Below are positions 1 through 6,408 of a DNA stretch of 9,964 bases, piece after piece. The translations under genes were made by a program, and so were the position numbers. Source of the DNA: CAYRIF01 sp964424205 (GTDB lineage: Bacteria > Bacteroidota > Bacteroidia > Cytophagales > Cyclobacteriaceae). The notes beneath the pieces were generated by a model that worked only from the letters and a program-made list of their open reading frames with translations, had not been told where the DNA came from and ran no database searches. Numbering within the stretch: position 1 is the first letter of the stretch; each line of letters starts with the position of its first letter. The stretch spans positions 1-9,964 of the forward strand of contig CAYRIF010000131.1 of NCBI GenBank assembly GCA_964424205.1, written 5' to 3'.

Positions 1-509
1 CGAAAAGGAATGTTGACATGCACGGGTCCTTGCGGGAATTCCTGACTTATATTGATAGCTTCATTGATGACTCTCGTTACTTGCCATTGTGCATCAGCAT
101 GGCTATAATCCACCGGAAGTGAATAACTCTTCTTGACGTGCTTTCCATAAATATTTTCTTGCCGGATGGTTTGTCCGTCAAGTTGGTCTATCCACTCAGG
201 CGGACGATCTGCGGTGAGGATAAGCAAAGGAATTTGCTGAAAATATGCTTCCGCCACTGCAGGCGCGTAATTATAAGCTGCTGAACCAGAGGTGCATACC
301 AGTGCCGTGGTCTCTTTTGTTTGCAATGATAACCCCAAAGCTATAAATGCCGCTGACCGTTCATCACTAATGGTACGTGTGGTAATTTCAGGATGTCTAA
401 CAAATGCCAAGGTCAGCGGCGCACAACGAGAACCTGGTGACAAAATCACGTGTTTAACGTTTTTCTGCACACAGATTTCAGCGATATTAAAAATAGGCGC
501 TAGCATCAT
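1..509 (-). CDS. menD: MenD, SEPHCHC synthase, N-terminal part (runs off left edge)
   Basis: MenD is the thiamine-diphosphate enzyme that joins isochorismate and 2-oxoglutarate into SEPHCHC, the first committed step of menaquinone synthesis in the cytoplasm. The reverse strand reads without a stop from ATG at 509 for about 169 codons, which is the N-terminal pyrimidine-binding domain. Visible landmarks are SPGSR at residues 24-28, SDERSAAF with the presumed catalytic Glu at residue 50, and TADRPPEWIDQLDGQTIRQ further on, a stretch highly characteristic of MenD. A second ATG follows immediately at 506, so the start is 509 or 506. The menF stop lies only 2 bp upstream, so the gene is the downstream member of the men operon. 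The full protein is normally about 550 residues; the remainder is outside the window. The assignment is firm; only the 3' end is unseen. Confidence 0.95.
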   Translation of the reverse strand, partial: MMLAPIFNIAEICVQKNVKHVILSPGSRCAPLTLAFVRHPEITTRTISDERSAAFIALGLSLQTKETTALVCTSGSAAYNYAPAVAEAYFQQIPLLILTADRPPEWIDQLDGQTIRQENIYGKHVKKSYSLPVDYSHADAQWQVTRVINEAINISQEFPQGPVHVNIPF

Positions 510-511
510 TT

Positions 512-1720
512 CTAACCTTTTAAAACACTTTCCAAAATATCACACTTCCATTTTGCTTCCTCCCACTCCGCCTGTGGATTTGAATTTTGCGTCACACCTG
601 CTCCAGCGTATAGCAATGCCGTATCCTTCAGTAACTGCATACACCGAATATTTACGAATAAAAAAGTATCGTTAAACATATTTACAGGTCCTAAAAATCC
701 ACTAAAAAAATCCCTATCATGTTTCTCATTATTAATCAAAAAATCTTTAGCAGATTCCTTCGGCATCCCACACACTGCTGAAGTAGGATGAAGTAATTGA
801 AGCATCACCGTGCCCAAATTTGGAAATTTAGTGACCTCCATATCAACCACGAAGTCAGTTTTCAAGTGTGCAAGCGAACCTGCTCTTGCCGTTCTAGGGC
901 CTATTTCTTCAAATTCTCTTAATCTAATTTTCTTAAAGCAGTTAATAATATACCTGCTCACCATTGCCTGTTCCTCGATTTCTTTTTGTCGCCAAGCTAC
1001 TTCCATCAAATCTATGTCCTTTCCTATTTTCTGAGTGCCCGCCAGTGCCACTGTTTTGAAAATTTTATTTTGCTCCACACTAATCAACACCTCTGGCGTG
1101 GCACCAATCCATGTACCAATGCCAGGAATAGCAACAACAGATATCAAAGCATTGGCATACTTTCCACATAATTTTTCAAAGACTTCCACCACATCAAAAC
1201 CATCATTAAGCGGTGTTACTTTTAGCATTGACGGCACTACTTTTTCGAATGCCCCCTCATTTATATTCCTGATTGATTTCTCCACTAATGCTACATATAA
1301 ATCAGAGGTATCTTGCCCTGTTACTTTATTGTCATTTATGTAATGAGAGTTACTTATATTATTGATATTCAATACGTTATCCTCTATTTCTTTAGAAACA
1401 CTTGAATGAACAGCATCGGATACTTTAAGTTCTTTCTCTTTTGTTCCAAAGTAAATATCATTCTTAATAAATTGGCCACTTTTCCCCTCTTTTGACATAA
1501 ACGGACTAAAAATAAAGCCACTTTGAAGCTCCTCTAAATCTGCAGTTACATTATGCTGTTTTCTACTTGTATCAATCAGCAAATGTTTATTTTCTTGGTG
1601 TGGCAACCGCCATAATGCGACCGAAAATCTATTACGCACAGCAACGGCAAAGAACCTCTGAAAAGATTCAAGATTCGATAGATTCGCTAATGTTTTTGAT
1701 ATTTCCTTTAATTGCTCCAT
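512..1720 (-). CDS. menF: Isochorismate synthase MenF (chorismate-binding family)
   Basis: This 402-residue protein converts chorismate to isochorismate, feeding MenD. The C-terminal two thirds is a typical chorismate-binding domain: FEKVV with the presumed general-base Lys at 160, GTWIGATPEVL at 202-212, TVALAGTQ at 223-230, KEIEEQ at 246-251, HPTSAVCGMP at 311-320, and YAGAGVTQNSNPQAEWEEAK at 371-390. The first 130 residues are poorly conserved, as is usual in this family. It starts 3 bp after the stop of the thioesterase gene and ends 2 bp before menD, so the three are almost certainly one transcript. The family also includes EntC-type and anthranilate or aminodeoxychorismate synthases. 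The lysine in the FEKVV motif and the adjacency to menD favour isochorismate synthase for menaquinone rather than for a siderophore. Confidence 0.94.
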   Translation of the reverse strand: MEQLKEISKTLANLSNLESFQRFFAVAVRNRFSVALWRLPHQENKHLLIDTSRKQHNVTADLEELQSGFIFSPFMSKEGKSGQFIKNDIYFGTKEKELKVSDAVHSSVSKEIEDNVLNINNISNSHYINDNKVTGQDTSDLYVALVEKSIRNINEGAFEKVVPSMLKVTPLNDGFDVVEVFEKLCGKYANALISVVAIPGIGTWIGATPEVLISVEQNKIFKTVALAGTQKIGKDIDLMEVAWRQKEIEEQAMVSRYIINCFKKIRLREFEEIGPRTARAGSLAHLKTDFVVDMEVTKFPNLGTVMLQLLHPTSAVCGMPKESAKDFLINNEKHDRDFFSGFLGPVNMFNDTFLFVNIRCMQLLKDTALLYAGAGVTQNSNPQAEWEEAKWKCDILESVLKG

Positions 1721-1723
1721 CGG

Positions 1724-2140
1724 TTATTTATCTAAAACAGCCATTGTGATTCTACTCACACATACCAACTTACCCGCGTCATTGGTAATTTTTATTTCCC
1801 AAACTTGTGTTTTCCTACCAATATGCAATGGCTTAGTGATGCCATATACATATCCTGCTCGCACCCCTCTTATATGATTGGCATTGATTTCCAAACCTAC
1901 ACAATACTGCTTATCATTATTGATGCACATTGTGGCGGCCACACTGCCCAACGTCTCAGCCAGCACCACAGACGCACCTCCATGTAACAAACCCATGGGT
2001 TGATGCGTTCGCTTATCAACGGGCATTTTAGCTGCAATAAAATCTTCCCCCATATCAGTATACTCTATACCAATATGCTCAACGATGGTATTTTTATTCA
2101 TATTGTTAAGCATTTCTACCGTTACCTTTGGATTTATCAT
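1724..2140 (-). CDS. menI: Hotdog-fold acyl-CoA thioesterase, probably DHNA-CoA hydrolase (MenI-like)
   Basis: This 138-residue single-domain protein belongs to the PaaI/YbdB/MenI-type hotdog thioesterases. The signature is GLLHGGASVVLAETLGS at residues 50-66, with HGG at 53-55 and the presumed catalytic Glu at 62 in the central helix. Its length is normal for the family. The role inferred from position is hydrolysis of 1,4-dihydroxy-2-naphthoyl-CoA to DHNA, the CoA-release step of menaquinone synthesis, because it heads a tight operon with menF (3 bp apart) and menD. Substrate cannot be read from sequence alone: relatives act on phenylacetyl-CoA-type or enterobactin-aryl substrates. The gene symbol is therefore a context-based assignment. 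It is transcribed away from the histidine phosphatase gene across a 61-bp region that carries a good promoter match. Confidence 0.8.
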   Translation of the reverse strand: MINPKVTVEMLNNMNKNTIVEHIGIEYTDMGEDFIAAKMPVDKRTHQPMGLLHGGASVVLAETLGSVAATMCINNDKQYCVGLEINANHIRGVRAGYVYGITKPLHIGRKTQVWEIKITNDAGKLVCVSRITMAVLDK

Positions 2141-2184
2141 AATTACTTAAACTAAAATTGCTTTATTTGCGCTTATAATTCAGA

Positions 2185-2212
2185 CAAAAGTAATTTAAAA
2201 ATTGAAAACCAA
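2185..2212 (-). promoter_or_regulatory. Candidate housekeeping promoter of the men operon
   Basis: On the minus strand the sequence TACTTTTG (2185-2192) matches the Bacteroidota -7 consensus TAnnTTTG exactly. A TTG at 2210-2212 lies 17 bp upstream as the -33 element, within the 17-23 bp range described for Flavobacterium-type promoters. The predicted transcript would start near 2178-2180, giving a leader of about 40 nt before the thioesterase ATG at 2140. The -33 box lies inside the first codons of the divergent phosphatase gene. The consensus is established knowledge; use of this site is inference. Confidence 0.55.
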
Positions 2213-2822
2213 GAAAATCTTTTTAGTCCGGCATGGACAAACCGATTATAATCTAAAAGGCGTGGCCCAAGGAAGTGGCATCGATGCGCCAATTAATGCC
2301 ACAGGCAGACAACAAGCCAAAGCATTCTTTCAAACCTATAAGGACATTCCTTTTGATAAAGTATATACCTCAGTATTACAGCGAAGCATTCAGTCTGTAC
2401 AATCCTTTATAGCTTTAGACATACCACACGAAAAATTACTTGGGCTTAATGAAATAAGCTGGGGTAATAGAGAAGGGAAGTCCTTTGTAAGTGGAGAAGA
2501 CCATTATAAAGTAGTGACTAACGCATGGAAAAACGGAGATGTAGATGCGAAAATTGAAGCAGGAGAAAGCCCTTTGGAGGTTCAAAAAAGGCAAAAAATA
2601 GCCTTGACACATATATTATCGCAAGAAAAAGAAGACACCATCCTCATCTGTATGCACGGACGAGCCATGCGAATTCTACTCTGCCTCATGCTTAATTATA
2701 ACCTAAAACATATGGATTTATTTTCACACAGCAACCTAGGCGTTTATAAAATTAACTATAACGGCAGTAGTTTTTCGATTGAATCTGCGAACGATGTACG
2801 GCATTTAAATGCTAGTTTCTGA
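2202..2822 (+). CDS. Histidine phosphatase superfamily protein (phosphoglycerate-mutase-like)
   Basis: This 206-residue cytoplasmic protein has the catalytic pattern of the histidine phosphatase superfamily: LVRHGQTDYN with Arg10 and the phospho-acceptor His11, a second Arg at 61 (VLQRS), the acid Glu at 84 (LNEISWGNREGK), and the second catalytic His152 in CMHGRAMR. These enzymes remove or transfer phosphate on small molecules (GpmB, CobC and PhoE-like members); the substrate here is unknown. The start is TTG at 2202. An in-frame TAA at 2196-2198 blocks any upstream start, and a later start would delete the RHG strand. It is divergent from the men operon, with 61 bp between start codons, and monocistronic as far as can be seen. 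A weak promoter-like pair, TTTG at 2166-2169 and TAATTTAA at 2191-2198, would place transcription start almost at the TTG codon. Confidence 0.9.
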   Translation: MKTKKIFLVRHGQTDYNLKGVAQGSGIDAPINATGRQQAKAFFQTYKDIPFDKVYTSVLQRSIQSVQSFIALDIPHEKLLGLNEISWGNREGKSFVSGEDHYKVVTNAWKNGDVDAKIEAGESPLEVQKRQKIALTHILSQEKEDTILICMHGRAMRILLCLMLNYNLKHMDLFSHSNLGVYKINYNGSSFSIESANDVRHLNASF

Positions 2823-2885
2823 TTTATAGTTTCTAATTCTTAATCTATTATTCTACAATCGTAAGTCACTACATCAAAACTCACT

Positions 2886-2901
2886 TTGGCACAATACTTG
2901 A
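2886..2901 (+). promoter_or_regulatory. Candidate sigma-54 (-24/-12) promoter before the lipoprotein gene
   Basis: TTGGCAC at 2886-2892 is followed after 5 bp by TTGA at 2898-2901. The RpoN consensus is TTGGCAC, 5 bp, TTGC, so the -24 half is perfect and the -12 half differs only in its last base. Spacing is exact. Transcription would start about a dozen bases downstream, near 2912, leaving a short leader before the ATG at 2931. No TAnnTTTG box was seen in this intergenic region. The final C of the -12 box is normally important, which lowers confidence. Confidence 0.45.
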
Positions 2902-2930
2902 ACAAGTAGAAGAAAACAAAATTCAATAAC

Positions 2931-3467
2931 ATGAAAAATATTTTTCTTTACCTGACCATTCTTATCGCAGCCTCAGCTTGCACCACTCCGCAACGACTTG
3001 TTCCATTTACCTCATCCGTGCAAAGAGACACAGGCCTGAGCAACGAACAATTAAAGAAAGTACAGTTTTATACTTCCAGTAGGATTGTCTTATACCGCCA
3101 AATAGGAAAAAACACAACGGAAGTAGTTTCGGGAGAAATAAAAATCATTGATGGAAAAGAAGTAGAGCAGATTGTCATCAGAGAAAATACACCAGGCATT
3201 GTAGTCAGCAATACTACAGGTAATCGACTTGCTATCAGCTTTGAGGCAGGACAAGACAGGGCAATTATTTTTGGAAGCGTCAAACAAAGAAGGGGTGCAT
3301 ACACTATTTTGGCAAGGGACTGGGAAGGAAACGCTGCCATCATCGACTACGATGGCAAGGAATATAGACTTGCGCCGCAAAGCAGCAATGCCATCCTTCT
3401 TGTCAACCTGAAAAAACTAAACGCACGCAAAGTGAAATACAGGACAGCAGCAGGGAGAACATTGTAG
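2931..3467 (+). CDS. Small lipoprotein of unknown function
   Basis: This 178-residue protein starts with a lipoprotein signal: Lys2, a hydrophobic stretch from residues 4 to 13, and a lipobox ending in ASAC with the presumed lipidated Cys17. No acidic lipoprotein export signal directly follows the cysteine, so an inner leaflet, periplasm-facing location is more likely than surface exposure. The mature part is rich in short beta-type segments (ELRF-like patterns such as QFYTSSRIVLYR, GEIKIIDGKEVEQIVI, RLAISFE, AIIDYDGKEYRL) with no catalytic motif I recognise. It resembles, from memory, a recurrent family of short Bacteroidota lipoproteins that begin with QFY.S..IVL, but I cannot name it. It follows a sigma-54-like promoter and appears to be a single-gene unit, with a hairpin 14 bp beyond its stop. 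Confidence 0.8.
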   Translation: MKNIFLYLTILIAASACTTPQRLVPFTSSVQRDTGLSNEQLKKVQFYTSSRIVLYRQIGKNTTEVVSGEIKIIDGKEVEQIVIRENTPGIVVSNTTGNRLAISFEAGQDRAIIFGSVKQRRGAYTILARDWEGNAAIIDYDGKEYRLAPQSSNAILLVNLKKLNARKVKYRTAAGRTL

Positions 3468-3480
3468 TGGCATTGAAATT

Positions 3481-3497
3481 TACATCTCTTAGATGTA
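3481..3497. other. Perfect short inverted repeat after the lipoprotein gene
   Basis: TACATCT, a CTT spacer and AGATGTA form a 7-bp perfect inverted repeat. It lies 14 bp after the lipoprotein stop codon and about 40 bp before the promoter of the sigma-factor gene. It is not followed by a T-run, so it is a poor intrinsic terminator. It could still stabilise a 3' end or bind a regulator. Confidence 0.35.
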
Positions 3498-3514
3498 CAA
3501 AATAAAACATTGAT

Positions 3515-3528
3515 TAACAGTGTTGTTA
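3515..3528. promoter_or_regulatory. Possible operator dyad overlapping the sigma-gene promoter
   Basis: TAACA, four bases (GTGT) and TGTTA form a perfect dyad whose right half overlaps the TTG -33 element at 3523-3525. The 5-N4-5 geometry is the same as that of Crp/Fnr-type sites (for example TTGAT-N4-ATCAA), and a Crp/Fnr-family gene lies in the cluster driven by this promoter. Autoregulation is an inference; the half-site sequence does not match a site I know with certainty. Confidence 0.3.
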
Positions 3529-3550
3529 CAAAGTTTTAATGGTAATTTTG
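3523..3550 (+). promoter_or_regulatory. Candidate housekeeping promoter of the sigma/Crp/DinB cluster
   Basis: TAATTTTG at 3543-3550 matches the Bacteroidota TAnnTTTG element exactly, with TTG at 3523-3525 and a 17-bp spacer, the same geometry as the men promoter candidate. The start codon is at 3559, only 8 bp after the box, so the predicted transcript would begin within a few bases of the ATG. Confidence 0.6.
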
Positions 3551-3558
3551 CACTGTAA

Positions 3559-4170
3559 ATGAGTCAAGAAGAAACCATATCGCTTTATCAGCCACTTTTA
3601 TATGCTGTTGCCTTCAGAATTTTGGGTAGAGTCGCAGATGCCGAAGACATCGTTCAAGACACCTTTTTGAAGTGGTTTAGCGTTGACCATCAAAAAATAG
3701 AAAACTCGAAAGCATACCTCGTCAAGTCAGTTAAAAATGCCTGCATCAATCATATCAATGTATTGCAGAGAAGGAAAGAAGTGTTTTTTGAGACCGTTGA
3801 TTTTTCTCAATTTATAGGAAAATTAGAAATGCCAAATTTTGATTTGAAAAATGAAATCACAGAAGCCATTGGCACATTATTCAAAAAATTAGAACCTAAC
3901 GAAAGAGCCGTTTTCTTACTAAAAGAGGTCTTTGATTTTGATTACAATGATTTGACGGAGGTATTAGACAAAACAAAAGAAAACTGCCGACAGCTATTAA
4001 GCCGTGCCAAAGACAAGCTCAAACAAGAGAAAGGCAGATTTAACCTTAACAAAGATACCCGCAATCAATTCTTAGATAATTTTTATAGCGCCACCTCGTT
4101 TGGCGAAATTGGAAATTTTATAGACGGACTTAAAAAAGATATTTCTGACAAAGTTGCTTTGAAAAAGTAA
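3559..4170 (+). CDS. ECF-type RNA polymerase sigma factor, SigJ/ECF41-like with shortened C-terminus
   Basis: This 203-residue protein is an extracytoplasmic-function sigma factor that directs RNA polymerase to alternative promoters. Region 2 occupies about residues 8-75, with DAEDIVQDTFLKW at 27-39. Region 4 spans about 112-155, with ERAVFLLKEVF followed by the helix-turn-helix around ENCRQLLSRAKDKL (141-154). That region-4 wording is typical of SigJ/ECF41 proteins, which usually continue into an NTF2/SnoaL-like domain of roughly 120 residues. Here only its first helices seem present (about 160-195, NQFLDNFYSATSFGEIGNF), then the protein stops, about 80 residues short of the usual size. No anti-sigma gene or carboxymuconolactone decarboxylase-type partner is adjacent; the next gene, 6 bp on, is a Crp/Fnr regulator. 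ECF assignment is firm; the ECF41 link is from motif memory and less certain. Confidence 0.88.
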   Translation: MSQEETISLYQPLLYAVAFRILGRVADAEDIVQDTFLKWFSVDHQKIENSKAYLVKSVKNACINHINVLQRRKEVFFETVDFSQFIGKLEMPNFDLKNEITEAIGTLFKKLEPNERAVFLLKEVFDFDYNDLTEVLDKTKENCRQLLSRAKDKLKQEKGRFNLNKDTRNQFLDNFYSATSFGEIGNFIDGLKKDISDKVALKK

Positions 4171-4176
4171 TTTCAA

Positions 4177-4713
4177 ATGGAACACGCACATTTATTAATT
4201 CAGAGAATAGAAGATGATAAATTGTGGGAAAAGCAATTAACCATCAGCAGAAACGAATATATCAAAGTATCTGGAAGCGTTAATACCAACCTATATTTTG
4301 TGGTTAGTGGTAGTTTAAGAATTTTTGTATTTGACGAAAACAAACAGCATACCATTCGTTTTGGCTATAAAAATAATATAATTGCCTCACTAGATAGTTT
4401 TATTTCTGAAAAACCCTCTGAAATTTACATTCAGGCAATAAAAAAATCAGAAGTCAAAGTAATTAACAAAAAATCAGTGAAGAAGCTAATGGCAAGTTCG
4501 AATGAATTACAGCAAAACTGGAATGAAATATTGGAGCAACTGATTTTGCAGCAAATTGATAGAGAGCGGGATTTACTCACTTCCTCGCCCACCGAACGCT
4601 ATAAACGGGTACTGCAAAGAAGTCCCCAACTGTTTCAAGAAATCCCGAACAAATATATTGCCTCGTATTTGAGAATGACACCCGAAACTTTATCAAGAAT
4701 GAAAAAGTCTTGA
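4177..4713 (+). CDS. Crp/Fnr-family transcriptional regulator
   Basis: This 178-residue protein has the two-part layout of short Bacteroidota Crp/Fnr regulators. Residues 1-100 form a cyclic-nucleotide-binding-like beta barrel (LYFVVSGSLRIFVFDENKQH, then IRFGYKNNIIASLDSFI). A long dimer helix follows, then a C-terminal helix-turn-helix at about 156-178 (IPNKYIASYLRMTPETLSRMKK). The canonical phosphate-binding Arg-Ser pair of cAMP-binding CRP is not evident and there is no N-terminal cysteine cluster as in FNR. The effector is therefore unknown and probably neither cAMP nor an iron-sulfur cluster. It lies 6 bp after the sigma-factor gene and just before a DinB-like gene, suggesting co-transcription. 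It may bind the dyad in the cluster promoter, but that is speculation. Confidence 0.9.
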   Translation: MEHAHLLIQRIEDDKLWEKQLTISRNEYIKVSGSVNTNLYFVVSGSLRIFVFDENKQHTIRFGYKNNIIASLDSFISEKPSEIYIQAIKKSEVKVINKKSVKKLMASSNELQQNWNEILEQLILQQIDRERDLLTSSPTERYKRVLQRSPQLFQEIPNKYIASYLRMTPETLSRMKKS

Positions 4714-4764
4714 TTTCAATCAATGTTTATTCAAAATACTAATCCCATTTTTGTAAGAAAAAAC

Positions 4765-5313
4765 ATGAAAATAGCGGCGGAAAAACTAATAACAGACTTA
4801 ATTGAAAGGACAAGAGAAAATATAAATCAAGTAGAAAAATTTAGAGAATATTCAGACGAAGCATTAAACTATAAAGAGGATACATCAAGTTGGAGTGTTT
4901 TGGAATGCATTGAACACTTGAACCTATACGGAGATTACTATTTACCCGAAATGGAAAAAAATATCGCGAATAGCAAACACAAGGCAAGTACTATGTTCAA
5001 AAGTGGCATATTGGGAAATTATTTCGCCAACCAAATGCTACCCAAAGAGGGCATGAAAAAAATGCAAGCGCCAAAGGACAAGAACCCGATGGGCAGTCAA
5101 TTGGAAAAATCGGTCATTGATAGATTTGAAAAACAGCAACACAAGACGCTAGAGCTTCTAGATAAGGCGAGACATGTGAGCCTTACCAAAACCAAAACGG
5201 CGATCAGCATCAGCAAATTGATTAAACTAAAATTAGGAGATACATTCAGATTTGTCATCTATCATAATCAGCGGCATTTGGCTCAGGCCAATAAACTGTA
5301 TGCGAAAAAATAA
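4765..5313 (+). CDS. DinB-like four-helix metal-binding protein
   Basis: From the ATG at 4765 the product is 182 residues and largely helical. The likely metal-binding histidines of the DinB/YfiT-like fold are visible: His51 in WSVLECIEHLNLY and His167 and His171 in YHNQRHLAQ near the C-terminus. Members of this superfamily include thiol transferases and many uncharacterised stress-linked proteins; the reaction of this one cannot be told. An in-frame ATG at 4723 would add 14 residues (MFIQNTNPIFVRKN) that look unlike the family N-terminus, so I prefer 4765, though 4723 lies closer to the Crp stop (9 bp). Small DinB-like genes beside Crp/Fnr regulators are common in Bacteroidota from general knowledge, and here the regulator is the obvious candidate controller. 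Confidence 0.8.
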   Translation: MKIAAEKLITDLIERTRENINQVEKFREYSDEALNYKEDTSSWSVLECIEHLNLYGDYYLPEMEKNIANSKHKASTMFKSGILGNYFANQMLPKEGMKKMQAPKDKNPMGSQLEKSVIDRFEKQQHKTLELLDKARHVSLTKTKTAISISKLIKLKLGDTFRFVIYHNQRHLAQANKLYAKK

Positions 5314-5327
5314 TAACTTAAACCATT

Positions 5328-5411
5328 ACGTCATTCCTGCGAAGGCAGGAATCTCAAATTCATAGAAACAAAAGGTTCCTCCCGATAGTCACCGGGATGC
5401 AGAAATGACGT
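5328..5411. repeat. REP/MITE-like palindromic repeat
   Basis: The 84-bp unit is bounded by ACGTCATT (5328-5335) and its inverse AATGACGT (5404-5411). Inside are two hairpins: ATTCCTGC, a GAAG loop and GCAGGAAT (5333-5352, 8-bp perfect stem), and TCCCG with CGGGA (5380-5397). The wording CGTCATTCCTGCGAAGGCAGGAATCTC is a pattern I recall as a widely dispersed intergenic repeat in many bacteria. It carries no coding sequence. It sits 15 bp after the DinB-like stop and could act at the RNA level as a 3'-end hairpin. Confidence 0.8.
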
Positions 5412-5548
5412 GCAAAATTAAGAGGAATTACAATTTATTGCTCTGAATTTTGTTATCTAGTAAAATATATTCATTTCTTTGTCACAAAATCAAAATCCAC
5501 TTGTCTAGTGTAGGGAGGAGTAAATTATAAACGAAATAAAAAATCCTA

Positions 5549-6319
5549 ATGATTATTATTGCATTCTTTATAGCGCACTGGTATTTATCGCTGTTTTTTC
5601 AAACTGTTTTTTTGCATCGCTATGCTGCACATGAAGCATTTACGATGTCTCGCAGAATGGAAAAAGTGTTTTTCTTTCTGACATGGTTTTTTCAAGGACC
5701 TAGTTACTTAAGCGCCTATGGGTATGGCGTTATGCACCGCATGCACCATGCTTTTGCCGATACAGAAAAAGACCCACATTCTCCGAAATACGATGAAACT
5801 ATCATGAAAATGATGTGGAAGACCAAAACTATTTATTCTTCTATTATTACTAAGACTGTTGAAATAGAACCACGCTTCACTGAGGGCGTTCCACAATGGG
5901 AAGCCTTTGATAAATTTGCCCGTTCTTGGGTATCAAGATTACTTTGGAGCGTTGCATTTATCTTATTTTATGTTCAATTTGCAACCTCCCCTTGGTTGTT
6001 TTTATTGTTGCCTTTTAACCTTGCCATTGCACCTGTTCACGGGGTAATTATCAATTGGTTTGCACATATTTATGGCTACAGAAATTTTGAAGTGGGAGAC
6101 ACTTCAAAGAATTTACTACCATTTGATTTTTTGATGATGGGCGAAAGTTATCACAACAACCACCACAAGTATGGTACTCGTGCTAATTTTGGGGGTATCA
6201 GGTGGCATGAGATTGACCCCTCTTATCAGCTTATCAAATTTCTTGGATTGCTAGGCATTGTCAAACTCAAAAAGAGTCCTGAAATAAAACTGAAACGATC
6301 ACGGAAGATGGCAGCATAA
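5549..6319 (+). CDS. Membrane fatty-acid (acyl-CoA/acyl-lipid) desaturase
   Basis: This 256-residue integral membrane di-iron enzyme inserts a double bond in fatty acyl chains, probably adjusting membrane fluidity. All three histidine boxes are present: HRYAAH at residues 23-28, HRMHH at 63-67 and HNNHH at 202-206. The extra ligands expected for delta-9-type desaturases also appear: His164 and the NWFAH segment at 169-173, followed by GYRNFEVGDTSKN. Hydrophobic segments lie at about 2-22, 40-60, 131-146 and 149-168. The protein is short compared with eukaryotic desaturases but normal for bacterial acyl-CoA desaturases. No electron-donor domain is fused. The 235-bp upstream gap holds a palindromic repeat and a purine-rich GGGAGGAG at 5514-5521, too far from the ATG to be its ribosome site. 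Regiospecificity is inferred from box wording only. Confidence 0.92.
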   Translation: MIIIAFFIAHWYLSLFFQTVFLHRYAAHEAFTMSRRMEKVFFFLTWFFQGPSYLSAYGYGVMHRMHHAFADTEKDPHSPKYDETIMKMMWKTKTIYSSIITKTVEIEPRFTEGVPQWEAFDKFARSWVSRLLWSVAFILFYVQFATSPWLFLLLPFNLAIAPVHGVIINWFAHIYGYRNFEVGDTSKNLLPFDFLMMGESYHNNHHKYGTRANFGGIRWHEIDPSYQLIKFLGLLGIVKLKKSPEIKLKRSRKMAA

Positions 6320-6408
6320 ATTCTTTTCTGCACCCTTCAAAAGATTGTTATTTCAACCTGTTTTCACTATGTTGCAAACAAAAGTCTCAAACCCAGGGTA
6401 ATTACATA

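Noticed and set aside
292..675. 127-codon plus-strand open frame over the menD/menF junction
   Set aside because: It is antisense to two clearly conserved genes, shows no protein motif and spans their boundary.
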